64,000 nt of DNA, taken from contig NZ_CP045298.1 in assembly GCF_009363115.1 (NCBI RefSeq), positions 682,001-746,000 of the forward strand. The letters are read 5' to 3'. Of this stretch, positions 46,094 through 54,960 are shown one piece after another. Both the position numbers and the translations under genes were made by a program. Position 1 is the stretch's first letter; each line of letters opens with the position of its first letter. This DNA comes from Paenibacillus brasilensis (lineage in GTDB: Bacteria > Bacillota > Bacilli > Paenibacillales > Paenibacillaceae). The notes under the pieces were generated by a model, which saw nothing but the letters and a program-made list of their open reading frames with translations, was not told where the DNA came from and made no database searches.

Positions 46094-46167
46094 GATCTTA
46101 ACCCCTTGCCGTTGTTCTGGATGGTTCCATCCTCTCTATAAGCTTAACAGAAGCCCGATAAAATAGA

Positions 46168-46206
46168 CAAAAGACGGGTATACCGTTCCCGGTCCCGTCT
46201 TTTCTT
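46168..46206 (-). terminator. Terminator of the Lys/His-rich protein gene
   Basis: AAAAGACGGG and CCCGTCTTTT arms with a 16-nt loop; T-rich on both strands, between the divergent response regulator gene end region and the basic-protein gene. Confidence 0.75.
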
Positions 46207-46262
46207 ATCATGAATCGCTGCTGTATATGCCAGGCGAACTGAAAACTGACTGCACTTCAACC

Positions 46263-46760
46263 TTATTTTTTGGTTGTTGTTACAACTTTAGCTGCTGCTT
46301 TCGGAGCTGTTTTCACTGCTGTTTTTGGAGCTGTTTTTGCAGGTACAACTTTTTTAGCCGGAGCTTTGTGAACTACTTTGTGAGCTGCTTTTTTAGCTAC
46401 AACATGATGTGCACGAGTTTTGTGCGCTTTTGCTTTATGTTTAACGGCATGATGCTTAACTTTATGGTGCTTCGCTTTTACTTTGTGGCTCGCCACTTTT
46501 TTGGCAACTGCTTTTTTGGCAGGAGCTTTTTTCGCTTTTGTTGTTGCTTTATGTGCTGTCACAGCTTTTTTAACGGGTGCTTTCACCACAGGCGCTTTTG
46601 CCGGGGTTTTGGTAGCTGGTGCTGTAACGGCAGGAGCTTTGGTAGCTGGTGCAGCTGTGGCTGGAGTCGTTGTTGCTGTAGCGGCGAATGCGCTGCTTGC
46701 TCCTCCCAATACGCTTACTACGGTTAATACGGCTGCTGCATTTTTAGTCCATTTTTTCAT
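46263..46760 (-). CDS. Secreted Lys/Ala/His-rich low-complexity protein
   Basis: 165 residues, start behind AAAGGAGAGG. Signal peptide KKWTKNAAAVLTVVSVLGGA with cleavage after SAFA (residue 26). The mature part has almost no residues other than Lys, Ala, Val, Thr, Pro and His: first a Thr/Pro/Ala segment (TPATAAPATKAPAVTAPATK), then KKA/KAP blocks and a His-rich stretch (SHKVKAKHHKVKHHAVKHKA). It resembles the tail of histone H1 or bacterial HU-like tails, but it is exported, so binding to wall teichoic acid, DNA outside the cell, or metals is more likely. No known domain. Followed by its own terminator. Confidence 0.75.
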   Translation of the reverse strand: MKKWTKNAAAVLTVVSVLGGASSAFAATATTTPATAAPATKAPAVTAPATKTPAKAPVVKAPVKKAVTAHKATTKAKKAPAKKAVAKKVASHKVKAKHHKVKHHAVKHKAKAHKTRAHHVVAKKAAHKVVHKAPAKKVVPAKTAPKTAVKTAPKAAAKVVTTTKK

Positions 46761-46842
46761 GATTGAATCACCTCTCCTTTAAAGTATCTTTAGATTATCA
46801 GGAGAATTCGGGATAATTGTGGAGTAAATGTGTGAAAAGTAT

Positions 46843-46892
46843 ATGAAAAAGCGTACAGCTCTGTATCCGGAAAACACAAGCTGCACGCTATA
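46843..46892 (-). terminator. Terminator of the giant repeat-protein gene
   Basis: On the minus strand AGCGTGCAGCT pairs with AGCTGTACGCT and is followed by TTTTTC; 27 bp past the stop codon. Confidence 0.8.
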
Positions 46893-46916
46893 AATGTTAC
46901 ACAATCATCGCCTTCA

Positions 46917-49900
46917 CTAACCGATGGCAATCCAGGAAACAATGCCGTAGTTATGCGAGGTTTCGTTCCACTTGGTTACGACAATCACCGCACCACTCGG
47001 CGTCTGTGATTTTAGTGTCGCATGAAAAAGAGGATGGTTGGTCATAGCTACAAGCGTATAGTCCGGGTTCACAAAAGGCTCCTCGAATACAATCGTAACC
47101 TCCGTCTCTCCTTCACTACCCTTTAGAAGAAACGGCGCTCTGCCGAACTGCTGCAATGCGGGCTGATTCGCGCAAGTACGAACAGGAGTAATACTCAGAT
47201 GCTCCGGCTTCACTGCGTTTAGCTCCAGCTCACGCGAGCCTATGGAGCCTTCCACCAGATGATGCCCTTCGATGCTCTGCTCTGCCAGGTGATGGCTTTG
47301 TACCGCTGCGGCCTGCAGATGCTCCGATCCTACAGCTTCTGGGCTCAGCACCTCACTGTCGACGGCCTGAGCTTTCAGATGGCTACGAGATACGCTGTCT
47401 GGCTGGAGTCTATCGCCGCTGATACCCTCCTCCGGCAAAAGCCCCGAGAGGTGAATATCTGTGGATAGCTGAGCCAGTGTCACCGCCCCCGGCTTCAGGT
47501 GATGCGTATCAATGACTTCTTGCCCAATGTGCTGGCCTTCAATGGACTCATCAGCCACATGCCAGGACTGTATCGCTCCATTCGCGATTTTGCTGGACGC
47601 AACCGCTCCTTCCTGCAAGGCATCCTCCGATACCACCTGCCAGCCTACATGCTGCTGCTGGATGGCCCCTGCCTGCAGATGCTCCGACTGGACGGATTCC
47701 GGTGCGATATGTTTGGACTGCACCACGCCCTCTGCCAGCGCAGATTCCTGTACCGCCCCCTCGGCCAGATGCTGAGGGTGTACGGCGTGCTCCGTCAGAT
47801 GTACGGAGCATACACTAGCTTCCGCCAGATTCGAAGCACGCACCGCCCGAAGCGCAAGCTTCTCAGTGTTCACGCTTCCTGTCTGGAGCGCGTGAACTGA
47901 TACACTCCCCGGTGCAATATGCCGGGTCATCACGGCTGAAGGCTGCAAATGGGCAGAGGTGACGGATTCCGGGGCCAAATGGCTCGACTGAATGGCCTCT
48001 TCTGCTACATGATTCCCTTGCACAGCTTCGTCGATAATGTGCCACGGCTGGACGGAATAAGGAGATATTTTGGTCGCTGTCACGCTCTCGTCCGCCAGTT
48101 TGTCGGACGTAACAGACTCATCTTGCAATGCATGGGTCGATATCGTCTCTGATGCGATATGCACGCCCTGGATGGTTCCGGTGTGCAGATGGTGCGGCTG
48201 GATGGCTTCTGCTGCAATATGCACGGCCTTCACAGCCCCTTCTGCCAGCGCTCTGTCCTGTACCGCTCCTGCTGCCAAATGCCGGGTGTGTACGGCATGC
48301 TCCGTCAAATGTGAAGGGCCGACGCTGCCTTCCGCGAGATTCGTCGCTTGCACTGAGCGTGCCGCCAGTTTTTCCGAGGTGATGCTTTCCGCTTGGAGCG
48401 CACGACCGGACACACTGTCCGGGGCCATGTGTTGTTCTTCAATGGATTCCTTAGCCACATGCCAGGACTGTATCGCTTCATTCGCGATCTTGCTGGACGC
48501 AACCGCTCCCTCCTGCAGGGCATCCTCCGATACCACCTGCCAGCCTACATGCTGCTGCTGAATGGCCCCTGCCTGCAGATGCTCCGACTGGACGGATTCC
48601 GGTGCGATATGTTTGGACTGCACCGCGCCCTCTGCCAGCGCAGATTCCTGTACTGCCCCCTCGGCCAGATGCTGAGGGTGTACGGCATGCTCCGTCAGAT
48701 GCACGGAGCTTACACTAGCTTCCGCTAGATGCGAAGCACGCACCGCACGGAGTGCAAGCTTCTCAGCGTTCACGCTTCCTGCCTGGAGCGCGTGATCCGA
48801 TATACTCTCCGGAGCAATATGCCGGCTCATCACGGCTGAAGGCTGCAAATGAGCAGAGGTGACCGATTCCGGGGCCAAATGGCTCGACTGAATGGCCTCT
48901 TCTGCCACATGATTCCCTTGCACAGCTTCGTCGATAATGTGCCACGGCTGGACTGAATAGGGAGATATTTTGGCCGCTGTCACGCTCTCGTCCGCCAGTT
49001 TGTCAGACGTAACAGACTCATCTTGCAATGCTTGGGTCGGTATCGTCTCTGATGCAATATGCACGCCCTGGATGGTTCCGATGTGCAGATGGTGCGGCTG
49101 GATGGCTTCTGCTGCAATATGCACGGCCTTCACAGCCCCTTCTGCCAGCGCTATGTCCTGTACCGCTCCTGCTGCCAAATGCCGGGTGTGTACGGCATGC
49201 TCCGTCAAATGTGAAGGACCGACGCTGCCTTCCGCGAGATTCGTCGCTTGCACTGAGCGTGCCGCCAGTTTTTCCGAGGTGATGCTTTCCGCTTGGAGCG
49301 CACGACCGGACACACTGTCCGGGGCAAGATGTTTTGTAAGCACCGAGGAAGCCTGTAGATGGGCCGAGGTAATTGCTTCGGCAGCCAAATGGGCCGAATC
49401 TACAGCCGCCACAGTCAGGTGACGGCTTTGTATGGCTTCATCTGCAATATGCCCGGATTGCACCGATTGGGCAGACAGCTTGGTAGAGGTTACACTTTCC
49501 TCCGCCAGTTTATCAGACGTAACAGATTCATCTTGCAATGCATGGGTCGATATCGTCTCTGATGCGATATGCACGCCCTGGATGGTTCCGAGGCGCAGAT
49601 GGTGCGGCTGGATGGCCTCCGATGCAATATGCACGGCCTTCACAGCCCCTTCTGCCAGCGCTCTGTCCTGTACCGCTCCTGCTGCCAAATGCCGGGGGTG
49701 TACGACTTGCTCCGTCAAATGTGAAGGGCCGACGCTGCCTTCCGCGAGATTCGTCGCTTGTACCGAGTGTGCCGCCAGCTTTTCCGAGGTGATGCTTTCC
49801 GCCTGGAGCGCACGACCGGACACACTATCCTGGGCCAGATGTCTCGCAAGCACTGAGGAAGCCTGTAAATGAACCGAGGTCACTGCTCCGGCAGCCAAAT

Positions 49901-52900
49901 GTGCCGAATCCACAGCCGCCACAGCCAGGTGGTTGCTTTGTACAGCTTCGTCCACAATATGCCCGGATTGCACCGAATGGGCAGACAGCTTGGTGGAGGT
50001 TACGCTTTCCTCCGCTAGTTTGGCAGAGGTGACCGCTTCATCCTCTAAGGCTGGAGTCGCTATAGCCTGCAATGCAATATGCTCTCCCTGAATGACCCCG
50101 TTTTGCAAGTGCTCTGATTGAATGGATTCCGGCGCGATATGCGCGGATCTTACAGCCCCTTCTGCCAGCGCTCTGTCCTGTACTGCTCCAGGCGCCAAAT
50201 GCCGGGGGTGTACGGCCTGCGAGGACAGATGTGAAGGGCCGATGCTGTCTTCCGCTAGATTGGTTGCTTGCACGGAGCGTGCCGCCAGCTTTTCCGAAGT
50301 GATGCTTTCCGCCTGGAGCGCACGACCGGACACACTATCCTGGGCCAGATGTCTCGTAAGCACTGAGGAAGCCTGTAAATGAACCGAGGTCACTGCTCCG
50401 GCAGCCAAATGTGTCGAATCCACAGCCGCCACAACCAGATGGTTGCTTTGTACAGCTTCGTCCGCAATATGCCCGGACTGTACGGAATGGGCGGACAACT
50501 TGGTAGAGGTTACGCTTTCCTCCGCTAGTTTGGCAGAGGTGACCGCTTCATCCTGTAGGGCTGGAGTCGCTATAGCCTGCAATGCAATATGCTTTCCCTG
50601 AATAGCCCCGTTTTGCAAGTGCTCTGATCGGATGGATTCCGGTGCAAGATGTGCAGATTTTACAGCATTCTGGGCCAGTGTGGTTTCCTCTACGGCTCCT
50701 GCTACCAAATGCCGGGTGTGTACGGACTGTGCAGTCAGATGACCAGGGCCCACGCTATTTTCCGCCAGATTGGAAGCCTGCACAGCCCGAGCCGCTAACT
50801 TCTCAGAGGTGACGCTTTCCGCTTGAAGTGCATGACCGGATACGCTATCCGGGGCGAGATGTTTGGTCTGAACCGATGCAGATTTCAGATGGTCGGAGGT
50901 GACGGATTCCGGAGCGAGATGATTCGCCTCCACCGCTTCCACAGCCAGATGGTTACTCTGCACGGCTTTATCCGTAATGTGCCACGGCTGCACAGAACGA
51001 GCTGACAGCTTGGAGGAAGTTACACTGCCTTCTGCTAATTTGGGAGCCGTGATCGCCAAATCATTAATTTTGTCTGTAGCCACACTTTCCGGCGATAGTT
51101 TCAGCGAAGTGACAGCATGATCCTGCAAATGGTGGGAGTACACTGCTCCACTCGCCAGATGCCCGGTTTGAACCGCCCCTTCACCTAAAATATCTGCGGT
51201 AACAGACTGTCCCTGCAAGGCCGAGGTTCCTACACTGCCCTCTCCAAGATGTTCGCTTAGCACGGAGCTGCGAGCCAGATGTGTCGAGTCGACCGATTGA
51301 GCCTGCAAGGCCTTGCCACCCACACTGTTGCTGGCAAGGTGATTTTCACGAATCTCTCCGGTTGCAATGTGTACGTGTGAAATGGCTTGGGACGCAATTT
51401 TATTTCCAGTGACCGCCCCTGTACCTATTTTAGTCTCCGTCACCGCCTCTTCAGCGATTTTGTCTGACTTAATAGAGCTCGGGGCAATATGGTTTTCCTT
51501 GATAGCCTGTTTCGCCACATGGTGATCCAGTACTGCACCCTTTCCTATTTTCTCGCTCGTTACTGCCCCTGATTGCAAATGTTGCTCCGTCACTGCTTCG
51601 GCTACGATATGATGCTTACGAATAATTTCAGACTTAAGGTGTAATGAAGAGACCGCCTCCGGAGCAAGCTGAGGACCTTTAATAGCTGACGCAGCAATAT
51701 GTCTGGTAAGTACGGCTTCATCAGCAATTTTGTGCGGCAAAATGCTCTGATCCGATATCTTGGAGGAAGTCACAGACTGATCGACGATTTGCAGTGAGCC
51801 TACCGACTGATCCGCCAGCTTATTGGACTGAATACTCCGGTCTGCGAGATGCCGAGCTGTCACTTCACCTGTACCAATCTGCTCTTCTCCAATAGCACCG
51901 GGACTGAGATGTCTTCTTTCAATCGCTTCTGTCTGTATATGCTCCCCGGTGACCGCCTCATGCTCCAGATGACGTCCACTAACGGAACCTTCCTCCAGCT
52001 GTTCCTTGCCCACAATTCCGCCTGCAAGCTGCTGGCGGTTGATTGAGCCAGGGGCCAGATGCCGGGCATGAATGGCATGATCGGTCAGGTGTGCGCTCTC
52101 AATGCTGCCAGCCTGAATTTTAGAACCATCCACAGCACCGTCCCGCAGTTTGGAAGTGGTTACAGACTGCTCTCCGAGCTTGGAGCTGTCGATGGCTTCA
52201 TTAGCCAGATTGTTCGATTGAATTGTACCGCTGCGAATTTTATCAGAGGTAACCGCCTGATCTTGAAGCATGTCTTGAGACACAATCCAGTGCTTGAAAT
52301 GACGGCTCTCAATGGAGCCATTTGCAATATGATCACCGCTGATAATCTTATCGGCCAGCTTTTCCGGGGTGATGCTGCCATCCCGAAGCTTCTCGCCGCC
52401 AATGGAGCGATCCTGCAATTTGCTGCCTGCCACCGATGCATCCGACAAATGCTCTACCGTAATAGAATCAGGAGCAATTTTCGAAGAAGTTACTGCACCG
52501 TCGGCTATTTTAATCGTTTGAACGGCATAATCCGCCAGATATTCCGTTTGGATGCTCTCTTGTTTCAGCTTGCTGGAGTCGATGGAAGCAGGAGCAATCT
52601 TTTCACCAGTCACAGCGAAATCGCTCAAATCATCTGTATAAATGAAAGCATTGTTTACATGGGGCGCCTTCTTGTTGTTCAAAATTTCCTCAACATCAAT
52701 GGGATCAGGCTGAGGCTCTGGCTCGTTGGCTTCCTCCATTGAGAGCTGAGTCTCTTCTTCGAATTCATTTTCATTGTCATCTTCAACCTCAGTCTCCTGC
52801 ACAACATCAACTTCAGGTTCGACAATAGCCTGCTCCTCCAACTCCTCTGCTATTGGGGGAGGCGGAAAAGCAACTTGATGAAGTCTTGCTTCTGTCTCCC

Positions 52901-53015
52901 TCTCCGCAGGCTGTGGCTTCAAGCGCTGTATCATGCTTAACTCATTCATATCCGGGTCAATTACACTATAGAGCGGCTTTTTGTTTCTGGTGGTTTTACG
53001 GCTCTTGTTCTTCAA
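46917..53015 (-). CDS. Giant decapeptide-repeat fibre protein
   Basis: 2032 residues, TTG start at 53015 behind AAGGGAGAG. Residues 1-133: basic start (KNKSRKTTRNKK), then a long acidic Glu/Pro region and NNAFIYTDDLSDF; no signal peptide. Residues 134-1943: exactly 181 ten-residue units of pattern A/S-V/I-x-S/T-x-x-L/I-A-x-x (e.g. AVTSAKLAEE), like the phage tail-fibre repeat (AVTTAKLADG type) expected to form a beta-helical or trimeric fibre. Residues 1944-2032: beta-rich tip (VTIVFEEPFVNPDYTLVAMT, GAVIVVTKWNE) ending SWIAIG, like H-type lectin/fibre-tip domains. Likely a surface or spore fibre that binds sugars; this is inference. Monocistronic, with terminator. Confidence 0.8.
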   Translation of the reverse strand: MKNKSRKTTRNKKPLYSVIDPDMNELSMIQRLKPQPAERETEARLHQVAFPPPPIAEELEEQAIVEPEVDVVQETEVEDDNENEFEEETQLSMEEANEPEPQPDPIDVEEILNNKKAPHVNNAFIYTDDLSDFAVTGEKIAPASIDSSKLKQESIQTEYLADYAVQTIKIADGAVTSSKIAPDSITVEHLSDASVAGSKLQDRSIGGEKLRDGSITPEKLADKIISGDHIANGSIESRHFKHWIVSQDMLQDQAVTSDKIRSGTIQSNNLANEAIDSSKLGEQSVTTSKLRDGAVDGSKIQAGSIESAHLTDHAIHARHLAPGSINRQQLAGGIVGKEQLEEGSVSGRHLEHEAVTGEHIQTEAIERRHLSPGAIGEEQIGTGEVTARHLADRSIQSNKLADQSVGSLQIVDQSVTSSKISDQSILPHKIADEAVLTRHIAASAIKGPQLAPEAVSSLHLKSEIIRKHHIVAEAVTEQHLQSGAVTSEKIGKGAVLDHHVAKQAIKENHIAPSSIKSDKIAEEAVTETKIGTGAVTGNKIASQAISHVHIATGEIRENHLASNSVGGKALQAQSVDSTHLARSSVLSEHLGEGSVGTSALQGQSVTADILGEGAVQTGHLASGAVYSHHLQDHAVTSLKLSPESVATDKINDLAITAPKLAEGSVTSSKLSARSVQPWHITDKAVQSNHLAVEAVEANHLAPESVTSDHLKSASVQTKHLAPDSVSGHALQAESVTSEKLAARAVQASNLAENSVGPGHLTAQSVHTRHLVAGAVEETTLAQNAVKSAHLAPESIRSEHLQNGAIQGKHIALQAIATPALQDEAVTSAKLAEESVTSTKLSAHSVQSGHIADEAVQSNHLVVAAVDSTHLAAGAVTSVHLQASSVLTRHLAQDSVSGRALQAESITSEKLAARSVQATNLAEDSIGPSHLSSQAVHPRHLAPGAVQDRALAEGAVRSAHIAPESIQSEHLQNGVIQGEHIALQAIATPALEDEAVTSAKLAEESVTSTKLSAHSVQSGHIVDEAVQSNHLAVAAVDSAHLAAGAVTSVHLQASSVLARHLAQDSVSGRALQAESITSEKLAAHSVQATNLAEGSVGPSHLTEQVVHPRHLAAGAVQDRALAEGAVKAVHIASEAIQPHHLRLGTIQGVHIASETISTHALQDESVTSDKLAEESVTSTKLSAQSVQSGHIADEAIQSRHLTVAAVDSAHLAAEAITSAHLQASSVLTKHLAPDSVSGRALQAESITSEKLAARSVQATNLAEGSVGPSHLTEHAVHTRHLAAGAVQDIALAEGAVKAVHIAAEAIQPHHLHIGTIQGVHIASETIPTQALQDESVTSDKLADESVTAAKISPYSVQPWHIIDEAVQGNHVAEEAIQSSHLAPESVTSAHLQPSAVMSRHIAPESISDHALQAGSVNAEKLALRAVRASHLAEASVSSVHLTEHAVHPQHLAEGAVQESALAEGAVQSKHIAPESVQSEHLQAGAIQQQHVGWQVVSEDALQEGAVASSKIANEAIQSWHVAKESIEEQHMAPDSVSGRALQAESITSEKLAARSVQATNLAEGSVGPSHLTEHAVHTRHLAAGAVQDRALAEGAVKAVHIAAEAIQPHHLHTGTIQGVHIASETISTHALQDESVTSDKLADESVTATKISPYSVQPWHIIDEAVQGNHVAEEAIQSSHLAPESVTSAHLQPSAVMTRHIAPGSVSVHALQTGSVNTEKLALRAVRASNLAEASVCSVHLTEHAVHPQHLAEGAVQESALAEGVVQSKHIAPESVQSEHLQAGAIQQQHVGWQVVSEDALQEGAVASSKIANGAIQSWHVADESIEGQHIGQEVIDTHHLKPGAVTLAQLSTDIHLSGLLPEEGISGDRLQPDSVSRSHLKAQAVDSEVLSPEAVGSEHLQAAAVQSHHLAEQSIEGHHLVEGSIGSRELELNAVKPEHLSITPVRTCANQPALQQFGRAPFLLKGSEGETEVTIVFEEPFVNPDYTLVAMTNHPLFHATLKSQTPSGAVIVVTKWNETSHNYGIVSWIAIG
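47187..52616 (-). repeat. 30-bp tandem coding repeat array with higher-order 510-bp and 900-bp repeats
   Basis: The DNA encoding the 181 decapeptides has a strict 30-bp period. On top of it, blocks recur at exactly 510 bp (49501, 50011, 50521) and exactly 900 bp (47701/48601, 48061/48961), with only scattered base changes, showing recent unequal recombination in units of 17 and 30 decapeptides. Confidence 0.9.
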
Positions 53016-53203
53016 GCAGCTCTCTCCCTTCTCGTATTTATCGTTACAGCATCATATGCAGGCTCTTAGGCACTTGCCACCCTGCTCGGGGGTACTCTTT
53101 TCAGTGAAAACACACTCTCAGAAATCCACGTTTGAAAAAAAATTGTTAAAAGTTAAAATAGTAAGGGTGAAGATTGCTACAAGAAGAGAGGAAATACAAT
53201 AAC

Positions 53204-54391
53204 ATGATTATCAAACCAAGAACACGTGGCTTTATCTGTACCACTGCTCATCCGGTGGGCTGCGCCCAACATGTTCAGGAGCAAATTGACTATGTGCAGA
53301 CCCGTCCTGCTATTCAGGGTCCTCATAACGTGCTTGTCATTGGGGCATCTGCTGGGTATGGGTTGGCTTCTCGTATTACTGCCGCATTCGGAGCGAAGGC
53401 CAATACAATCGGTGTATATCGCCCTAGCAATGCTACAGCCACACGTACAGCGTCGGCAGGCTGGTACAATTCTGCTGCATTTGAAAAGGCTGCTCAGGAA
53501 GCAGGGCTTACATCCTTGAGCGTAACAGGTGATGCCTTTTCGGATGAAGTCAAAGCCAAAACAGTGGAAGTGATTCGCGAAGAGCTTGGACAAGTCGATC
53601 TGGTGATTTACAGTGTCGCTTCTGCCCGCCGTACGAATCCCCGTACAGGTGAAACGTTTAATTCCGTGCTCAAGCCTATTGGGAAACCCTATACAAATAA
53701 AACCGTCAACTTCCACACCGGAGAAGTCAGTAGCGTTACACTGGAACCCGCAACGGAAGAAGAAGTGCAAGCAACTGTAGAGGTCATGGGCGGTGAGGAC
53801 TGGAAGTTGTGGATTGACGCCTTGCGTGAAGGCGGTGTATTGGCCGATACTGCAACCACCTTCTCTTTTTCGTATATTGGTTCAGATATTACGCAGGCCA
53901 TTTATAGAGAAGGCAGTATCGGAAGTGCAAAGGATCACCTGGAGGCGACAGCCCGTCAATTGAATGATCAACTGAAAGCTACAGGCGGACGCGCCTTTGT
54001 CGCAGTCACCAAAGGACTGGTTACCCAATCCAGCTCTGCCATCCCTGTCGTTCCTCTGTATATTTCCGCTTTGTACAAGGTGATGAAGGAAAGAGGCCTG
54101 CATGAAGGGTGCATTGAACAATGCTACCGCCTGTTCGCCGAGCGTCTGTATGCACCTGAAACTCCTGTGGATGAAGAGGGGCGTATTCGTATTGATGACT
54201 GGGAGCTGCGTGAAGATGTGCAGGTAGAGGTTGCGAAAATTTGGGACGAGCTCACGACAAGCAATATTTATGAGCTGTCTGATCTCGAAGGATATCGCCG
54301 CGAATTCTTCCGACTGTTTGGCTTTGAATTCGAAGGTGTAGACTACGAGGCTGATATTGATCCCATCGTCAATATTCCTCACGTTCGCTAA
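53204..54391 (+). CDS. fabV: Trans-2-enoyl-ACP/CoA reductase
   Basis: 395 residues from MIIKPRTRGFICTTAHPVGC, the diagnostic FabV/Ter start. Coenzyme site NVLVIGASAGYGLASRITAA, the NAD(H) loop, and catalytic Tyr-x8-Lys in AIYREGSIGSAKDHLEATAR are all present; length and C-terminus (YEADIDPIVNIPHVR) are complete. It reduces trans-2-enoyl-ACP (or CoA) with NADH in the last step of fatty-acid elongation; FabV enzymes are usually resistant to triclosan. AGAGAGG precedes the ATG by 13 bp, a modest site. Monocistronic, with terminator. Confidence 0.93.
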   Translation: MIIKPRTRGFICTTAHPVGCAQHVQEQIDYVQTRPAIQGPHNVLVIGASAGYGLASRITAAFGAKANTIGVYRPSNATATRTASAGWYNSAAFEKAAQEAGLTSLSVTGDAFSDEVKAKTVEVIREELGQVDLVIYSVASARRTNPRTGETFNSVLKPIGKPYTNKTVNFHTGEVSSVTLEPATEEEVQATVEVMGGEDWKLWIDALREGGVLADTATTFSFSYIGSDITQAIYREGSIGSAKDHLEATARQLNDQLKATGGRAFVAVTKGLVTQSSSAIPVVPLYISALYKVMKERGLHEGCIEQCYRLFAERLYAPETPVDEEGRIRIDDWELREDVQVEVAKIWDELTTSNIYELSDLEGYRREFFRLFGFEFEGVDYEADIDPIVNIPHVR

Positions 54392-54423
54392 CTCTTTTGA
54401 ATACCGTTGATTACATTGGCAAA

Positions 54424-54486
54424 ACAAAAAAACTGTTCTTCGGCAGTAGTACTCTACTCTGCACGAAGGACAGCTTTTGTTTTTTA
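54424..54486 (+). terminator. Terminator of fabV
   Basis: AAAACTGTTCTTCGGCAG and CTGCACGAAGGACAGCTTTT form an interrupted long stem, followed by GTTTTTT. Confidence 0.8.
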
Positions 54487-54537
54487 GCAAAGATTGCAAT
54501 TTTAAATTTCATTTGATATTGTACAAGTACGCATAGC

Positions 54538-54562
54538 AAAAACCCTCTTCTTAAGAGGGTAA
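54538..54562 (-). terminator. Leftward terminator-like hairpin upstream of the DUF1540 gene
   Basis: On the minus strand ACCCTCTT-AAG-AAGAGGGT is followed by TTTTTGC. No protein gene reads into it; the only candidate transcript is the antisense RNA proposed from the promoter at 54871-54899 (or read-through from the anti-sigma gene). Confidence 0.6.
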
Positions 54563-54644
54563 CTACAGTTGGACAAGTCCTACCTTGCCTGACCGTGATT
54601 ATATTTGCTTAGCCCATCACATCCATATAAGGAGGTGAACAACA

Positions 54645-54797
54645 ATGGCAAAAGACGTTCTGTGTGAGGTTAACTCCTGTACGTACTGGGCCCAAGACAA
54701 TAAATGTAGCGCAAGCTCCATTTATATCGTAAGCAACAGACCTGCCGACACTCACAAGTCCGAAGAAACGGACTGCAAAACCTTTGAAGCAAAATAA
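54645..54797 (+). CDS. DUF1540 small Cys-rich protein
   Basis: 50 residues, ATG 54645 behind a perfect AAGGAGGTG (8-bp spacing). Sequence MAKDVLCEVNSCTYWAQDNK, CSASSIYIVSN, ..., ETDCKTFEAK with four Cys in the C-x4-C-x8-C-x22-C arrangement of DUF1540 domains, thought to bind a metal ion. Such small proteins are common in spore-formers; their role is not known. It lies between fabV and a perfect Fur box, and is covered entirely by the proposed antisense RNA. Confidence 0.85.
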   Translation: MAKDVLCEVNSCTYWAQDNKCSASSIYIVSNRPADTHKSEETDCKTFEAK

Positions 54798-54833
54798 ACC
54801 CTTGTTTCCAAGCCCAAACTATAATTTTACAAT

Positions 54834-54862
54834 GAAGGAGCCCCTGCCCGGGTTCCTTCTTT
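54834..54862 (+). terminator. Terminator of the DUF1540 gene
   Basis: GAAGGAGCCC-CTGCC-CGGGTTCCTTC hairpin followed by TTTCTT on the + strand. Confidence 0.8.
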
Positions 54863-54870
54863 CTTATGAT

Positions 54871-54899
54871 ATTCTAACAAGAATGATAATGATTATCAA
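54871..54899 (-). promoter_or_regulatory. Perfect Fur box overlapping a leftward sigma-A promoter
   Basis: TGATAATGATTATCA (54884-54898) equals the 7-1-7 Fur consensus at all 15 positions. On the minus strand TTGATA (54899-54894), 17-bp spacer and TAGAAT (54876-54871) form a promoter with one mismatch per hexamer. It lies between two convergent genes, so it does not serve any protein start. Confidence 0.7.
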
Positions 54900-54960
54900 G
54901 CTCTTTTCATGAATAGATTTACCATTTGTCAATAAAGATCCGGGCATGGATTGCTCTAGA

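Larger units (their letters stand above)
54538..54864 (-). ncRNA. Candidate Fur-controlled antisense RNA to the DUF1540 gene
   Basis: Predicted from a sigma-A promoter (TTGATA-N17-TAGAAT, 54899-54871) whose -35 lies in a perfect Fur box, and a leftward T-run hairpin at 54562-54538. The ~330-nt transcript would contain a hairpin at its very 5' end (54834-54862) and the full complement of the DUF1540 gene including its ribosome binding site. No protein gene is encoded in it. Prediction only. Confidence 0.35.

Noticed and set aside
47187..52616. Regular 30-bp direct repeats resembling a CRISPR array
   Set aside because: The repeats are contiguous without spacers, fully coding, and vary by codon changes; no cas genes are present.
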